DNA of 64,000 nucleotides from JAXGYX01 sp964487355 (GTDB taxonomy: Bacteria > Bacillota > Clostridia > Saccharofermentanales > Fastidiosipilaceae): contig CAZAPS010000002.1 of NCBI GenBank assembly GCA_964487355.1, positions 44,594-108,593 of the forward strand, written 5' to 3'. The stretch's first letter is position 1; each line of letters starts with the position of its first letter. A program made the translations under genes and the position numbers. Shown piece by piece: positions 60,236-64,000 of this stretch. The notes beneath the pieces were generated by a model. The model searched no databases, was not told the origin of the DNA, and worked only from the letters and a program-made list of their open reading frames with translations.

Positions 60236-63200
60236 TCATTCAAACAAAGACAAAATCTCGCTGTGGCTCAACTTACTGAGCAGATTTTGATTCGGCTGAA
60301 TGACCGAGTCAACCAATTGACTCTTTCGCTCTTTTAGCTCGTCAATTTTTTCCTCAATAGTTCCTCTTGTAATCAAACGGAAGACCTGTACGACATTTTC
60401 CTGACCGATGCGGTGCGCACGATCGGCCGCCTGTTGTTCAACCGCGGGATTCCACCATGGATCGAAGTGGATGACGACATCCGCTCCGGTCAGATTCAAA
60501 CCGGTTCCACCCGCTCGCAAGGAAATCAAAAACAGGTCGCCTTCGCCGGCGTTGAATCGATCGACCTGATCCAACCGTTCGCGGGCGGGTATCGAACCGT
60601 CGATATAAAAGACGCTACGGCCCTGCTCTTCCTGAGTCTCGCGAATGATTGACAACATTCCGGTAAACTGTGAGAACAACAACACCCGATGACCTTCGGA
60701 CAGCAGGCGGTCCATTTGATCGTTCAGACTGTCCAGTTTGCCGCTTCCCCCTTGATAATCTTCGAGGAAAAGAGCGGGGTGACAACAGATCTGTCGCAAG
60801 CGGGTCAACAAAGCCAGAATTTCGATCTGCTTTTGTCCGGTATTTTCATTATCTTCCGCCAGCAGCCGATCAACTTTGATCCTCGCCTGAGCAAGATACG
60901 CCTCATAAAGATTTTGTTGCTCCTCATTCATTTCACAGATGAGCTCGGTTTCAATTTTGTCCGGCAATTCTTTTAATACATCTTTTTTCATGCGTCTTAG
61001 TATAAATGGATTGGTCAGCTGGATCAGCCGGTCAAGCGCGTCTTTATCCTGATCCCGCACGATGGGAATTTCCAAATTGTTTTGAAATTCTTTGTGGCTG
61101 AAGAGAAAACCGGGCATCAAAAAATCAAAGATGGACCACAGTTCCGACAAGGCGTTTTCAATTGGAGTCCCGGTCAGCGCGAAGCGGCGCGACGCTTTGA
61201 TTCTCTTGACAGCGCGGGCGGTTTGGGTGATGGGATTTTTGATAAACTGAGCCTCATCCAGCACACAGACACCGAAGTCGATCTTCCGCAGTTCTTTGAT
61301 GTCCTGGCGAGCCACAGCGTAAGAGACGACGACCAGTTCGACTTGGCCGATTTCCTCAATCAAAGTCAGTCGCTGGGCGCGTGATCCTTCGAGCACGATT
61401 ACTTTTAGATCCGGAAAGAATCGGGCAGCCTCGCTCTGCCAGTTGAAGATCAACGAAGTCGGCACGATCACCAGCGAGGGCAGATGGGAAGTCTCGTGAA
61501 ACCGCGCTATGAAGGTCAGCATCTGTATCGTTTTGCCAAGCCCCATCTCATCGGCGAGGATACCGCCAAAACCGTAATGGCTGAGGGTGGAGAGCCAACG
61601 AAAGCCCGCGACCTGATATGGGCGCAACAGGACAGGAGTCGTCTGCGGCATGCGATGCTCAAGTTGACCCGGATCTTCGATATTTTGAACCATCTCGTCA
61701 AAATCTTCATCGGTGCTGAAGCGTTCAGCCCCTTCCTTGTCGCTGTCCAACAGCCAGCGCAAAGACAGCGCGCGAAAAGAAGGCAATGTGAGACCGGTCT
61801 CCTCAAAATTGGCTCCCCAACCATCCAGCGTATCCAACACATTAAGTCCCTGGTCCTGACCGTGCTCGGGCAGTTCGATGAAATCACCATTTTTAAGGCG
61901 GGTATAGCGGCGTTTTTCTCGATATGCCTGCAAAACCTGTCGGACTTGCGCGTCGGTCAAACCTCCGGTGTCCAATGAGACTGAAAGCAGGTTGTCCAGT
62001 GATTCCAAACGAACCTTGCCGTTGAATCGTGGGGGAGAGGAAACTTTGAGTTTGGCGAATCGGTCTGAATAATATACATCCGCGATCTCACGCAAGGTCT
62101 CGACGCCATATTTCAAAAAATTATAAATCGCGGCTTCGCTGTATAGATGATAGGTATCGTTGGGCGCGCCTTTTCCGGCACGAGTTCTCGCGGTGGAGAT
62201 TCTGGTGCGGGATCGCTCACTGAATTTTGAGCTGATCAGGAGATTCAACACCCGGCGCTCCTCGGTTACATCACGTACCAGCCAAACTTGTGAGCCGGAT
62301 TCATTTAGATCCGGATTGTCATCGACTTCCGGATGAGGGTTGATGACGTTGTCTCCGTAATGAAACTCCACACGCGCGCTGATCCCTCCACCTTCCCGAT
62401 CCAGCCAAATCCGCGTCTTCATGGAAGAGCGCGCGATCCGATCGCGTAGCGCGGGATCTATAAAAAACTGATCACCGGAATCAAAAAAAGGCAGAATCAG
62501 ATTAAGCAGACCGGACATGTCTTCTTCCTGGAAGATCAGCCGGCTCGCGCCACTTTGTTCCGCAAGCGAGGTGTAAAGCAGACTGAGCACGGAGTTTTGC
62601 TCATCCGGAGTTAGATAAATCGTGCCATCATAGAGCAGCATGCGCGCGTCGCGTGAGAGTAAACGCACTCCGTTTGCCTGTGCCGATCCTGAATATGTCC
62701 GCGCGTTATAAACAGGAAGAGGTTCTACTGACGAAGATTCTCTCCGCAGGTCACGCAGTGACAAAGAGTAGCAGTCAAAAGTCGGCTGCCCCTCATCCTG
62801 CCAGATCCATGGCTCCAACACAAACTCGGCGCGCGGCCAGCCACGTTGAATGTCCGGGACGGCGGGTTGATTTCCCAGGGTTATGATGGAAAGGTCAAAA
62901 TCCGGATTTTGATCGAGATAATCGTTGAAGAATTCGTGGAGGCGCGCGGCGTTCAACATCATATACTGCCGTTTGTATACCGAACAGGTTGGTTGATAGG
63001 TGAATGGTGTCTTTTCAAAATCATTGGTGTACAGCCAGATCATCCAATCCAACATTTTACCGGATGGAGGATCAAAGAAATGCCATGAAGGCTGGTAGGT
63101 TAGGTTTTTCCCAAAGTATAGGTTCTGTCCGTTTATGACGGCATCCAGAAACTCTTCGCAGTTTTTAATCTTATAACTTTTTTCGTAAGTGCCGATCTGA

Positions 63201-63931
63201 AACTCCAGCCTGGTCATTTCCGCGCTGTGCGAGGGCAGTTCCAGCACCGCGCTCAAATGAAGTTCGCCCGGAGGGGAAGATTGATCGGTGGCAATATCCG
63301 CCGAACCATCTTCGGCCTCGCCGGCGTCGCTTCGCGCGGACAGCGCGAGATTGTAGGCCGCGTTGTGATGTACTTGAATCCGTCGCAAAAATCGCATGGT
63401 GTTTTCACGCGAATGATTGTAGGTGGCGGAAAGAGGTTGATCATGTGGCGGCTGCTTGGCGGTTGATTCTTTGGCTGATGTCACGCCATATGGCGTGGAT
63501 TTGTCGCTCGGAGCTGAAGTCGAAGCGCGGGTCACGTCACTTGTCCGACCGCGCCGCGCCTGCTCGGTGGCTCTTTCGGCCACCGGGGATGGACCCTCTT
63601 CTATCGGTTTGGGAGTGGCGATGGTTTCGTCGAAATCGACTGTTTGCGCCATCAACATGATCGCCACCAAGTGTTTGCAACAGCCCAAATAGCTTTGAAA
63701 TGCCTTGCAATTGCAATCCACCTTGATCGGTCTGTTTTTTTGATTGACTATGATGGAAGGATAGTAGTCGAGCCCGCTATCGCCGATGATATGCGCGCTG
63801 ATTTTTCGCTCCACCGGATCATAGGTCAATTCCCGAACATAGCCTTCCTGATAATAAGCTTTGCCACGCGAGAACACTTTGCCGTTTGTCGCCAGGTCCT
63901 GAATCTCAGATAATTTAATTTTTAATCGCAC
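60236..63931 (-). CDS. SWIM zinc-finger SNF2-family helicase
   Basis: A 1231-residue Swi2/Snf2 ATPase likely to remodel protein-nucleic acid complexes. A SWIM zinc motif is at about 74-89 (CNCKAFQSYLGCCKHLV). A Ser/Thr/Ala-rich disordered linker (about 110-175) and a long SNF2-associated region follow. The ATPase has ILADEMGLGKTIQMLTF (about 790), DEAQ box VCVLDEAQFIKNP (about 890) and motif TGTPIENAL. The C-terminal helicase lobe contains SLRAGGTGLNLTGADVVIH and ADRAHRIGQ. GTG start with AAGGG upstream. This bacterial subfamily is common in Bacillota, with unknown targets. Confidence 0.92.
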   Translation of the reverse strand: MRLKIKLSEIQDLATNGKVFSRGKAYYQEGYVRELTYDPVERKISAHIIGDSGLDYYPSIIVNQKNRPIKVDCNCKAFQSYLGCCKHLVAIMLMAQTVDFDETIATPKPIEEGPSPVAERATEQARRGRTSDVTRASTSAPSDKSTPYGVTSAKESTAKQPPHDQPLSATYNHSRENTMRFLRRIQVHHNAAYNLALSARSDAGEAEDGSADIATDQSSPPGELHLSAVLELPSHSAEMTRLEFQIGTYEKSYKIKNCEEFLDAVINGQNLYFGKNLTYQPSWHFFDPPSGKMLDWMIWLYTNDFEKTPFTYQPTCSVYKRQYMMLNAARLHEFFNDYLDQNPDFDLSIITLGNQPAVPDIQRGWPRAEFVLEPWIWQDEGQPTFDCYSLSLRDLRRESSSVEPLPVYNARTYSGSAQANGVRLLSRDARMLLYDGTIYLTPDEQNSVLSLLYTSLAEQSGASRLIFQEEDMSGLLNLILPFFDSGDQFFIDPALRDRIARSSMKTRIWLDREGGGISARVEFHYGDNVINPHPEVDDNPDLNESGSQVWLVRDVTEERRVLNLLISSKFSERSRTRISTARTRAGKGAPNDTYHLYSEAAIYNFLKYGVETLREIADVYYSDRFAKLKVSSPPRFNGKVRLESLDNLLSVSLDTGGLTDAQVRQVLQAYREKRRYTRLKNGDFIELPEHGQDQGLNVLDTLDGWGANFEETGLTLPSFRALSLRWLLDSDKEGAERFSTDEDFDEMVQNIEDPGQLEHRMPQTTPVLLRPYQVAGFRWLSTLSHYGFGGILADEMGLGKTIQMLTFIARFHETSHLPSLVIVPTSLIFNWQSEAARFFPDLKVIVLEGSRAQRLTLIEEIGQVELVVVSYAVARQDIKELRKIDFGVCVLDEAQFIKNPITQTARAVKRIKASRRFALTGTPIENALSELWSIFDFLMPGFLFSHKEFQNNLEIPIVRDQDKDALDRLIQLTNPFILRRMKKDVLKELPDKIETELICEMNEEQQNLYEAYLAQARIKVDRLLAEDNENTGQKQIEILALLTRLRQICCHPALFLEDYQGGSGKLDSLNDQMDRLLSEGHRVLLFSQFTGMLSIIRETQEEQGRSVFYIDGSIPARERLDQVDRFNAGEGDLFLISLRAGGTGLNLTGADVVIHFDPWWNPAVEQQAADRAHRIGQENVVQVFRLITRGTIEEKIDELKERKSQLVDSVIQPNQNLLSKLSHSEILSLFE

Positions 63932-64000
63932 GTCTCACCCTTTTCATTCCACACGTCTTTAACAAGCAATGCGTCGATCGTTTTGTCCCGTCGGGTTCTC
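63922..64000 (-). CDS. C-terminal end of an upstream gene (partial)
   Basis: One minus-strand frame is open from the window edge to a TAA at 63922-63924 and encodes RTRRDKTIDALLVKDVWNE plus five more residues. It would overlap the SNF2 start by about 10 nt, as expected for coupled genes. Too short to identify. Confidence 0.35.
   Translation of the reverse strand, partial: RTRRDKTIDALLVKDVWNEKGETCD

Noticed and set aside
1..64000. CRISPR arrays, tRNA/rRNA genes, insertion sequences, prophage, toxin-antitoxin pairs
   Set aside because: Looked for direct-repeat arrays, transposase or integrase proteins and typical RNA gene segments; none seen. Small RNA genes without strong signature could still be missed.

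Overview
The window looks like the origin-proximal part of a chromosome from an anaerobic, low-to-mid GC Gram-positive bacterium (Bacillota, most likely class Clostridia). The evidence is a ctsR-mcsA-mcsB-clpC heat-shock operon, a dnaA-dnaN-recF-remB-gyrB block, ParAB (Soj/Spo0J) with parS sites, and a complete clostridial butyrate-forming gene set. The lineage below class level cannot be read from the sequence. I saw no rRNA, tRNA, CRISPR array, insertion sequence or prophage.

Layout. 1-3.6 kb: ctsR operon on the minus strand (clpC runs off the left edge) with tandem CtsR operators. 3.7-8.2 kb: a disordered, membrane-anchored protein, serine acetyltransferase and class II fumarase. 8.3-13.6 kb: a plus-strand island with a polar amino acid ABC transporter, a flippase-like membrane protein, a glycosyltransferase and a cupin. 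13.6-17.6 kb: a NitT/TauT-type ABC importer in an operon with a radical SAM enzyme, preceded by a structured leader and followed by an elaborate hairpin. 17.6-28.3 kb: the butyrate pathway from both acetyl-CoA (thl, hbd, crt, bcd, etfBA) and 4-hydroxybutyrate (4-hydroxybutyrate dehydrogenase, CoA-transferase, 4-hydroxybutyryl-CoA dehydratase). 28.4-40.5 kb: a 3'-5' exonuclease, an NlpC/P60 hydrolase, rpoBC, a PrsA/SurA-like foldase and a zinc-ribbon protein. 40.5-49 kb: parB, parA, gyrB, remB, recF, dnaN, dnaA and the presumptive oriC. 49-64 kb: a secreted CAP-domain protein, a Spx/ArsC-like protein, a VanZ-like protein, PepF, dGTPase, a tetrapyrrole/cobalamin-like block and a SWIM-SNF2 helicase.

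Strand bias supports an origin near 47.2-49.05 kb: genes to the left are mostly minus and genes to the right mostly plus, so most are co-directional with replication. The origin neighbourhood is rearranged compared with the usual Bacillota order: parAB follows gyrB directly, and rpmH/rnpA do not adjoin dnaA.

The most unusual region is 56.2-60.2 kb. A HemC-SUMT-HemD fusion and a CbiA-like protein keep full-length open frames and recognisable folds, but have lost catalytic residues in the HemC, SUMT, ATPase and glutaminase parts. They follow an apparently intact cob(I)alamin adenosyltransferase. This is either a decaying pathway or a repurposed pseudoenzyme set. Second in interest is DnaA: base-contact residues of its DNA-binding domain are changed, and the DnaA boxes around it are all imperfect. 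Third is the radical SAM/ABC operon with its unassigned leader RNA.
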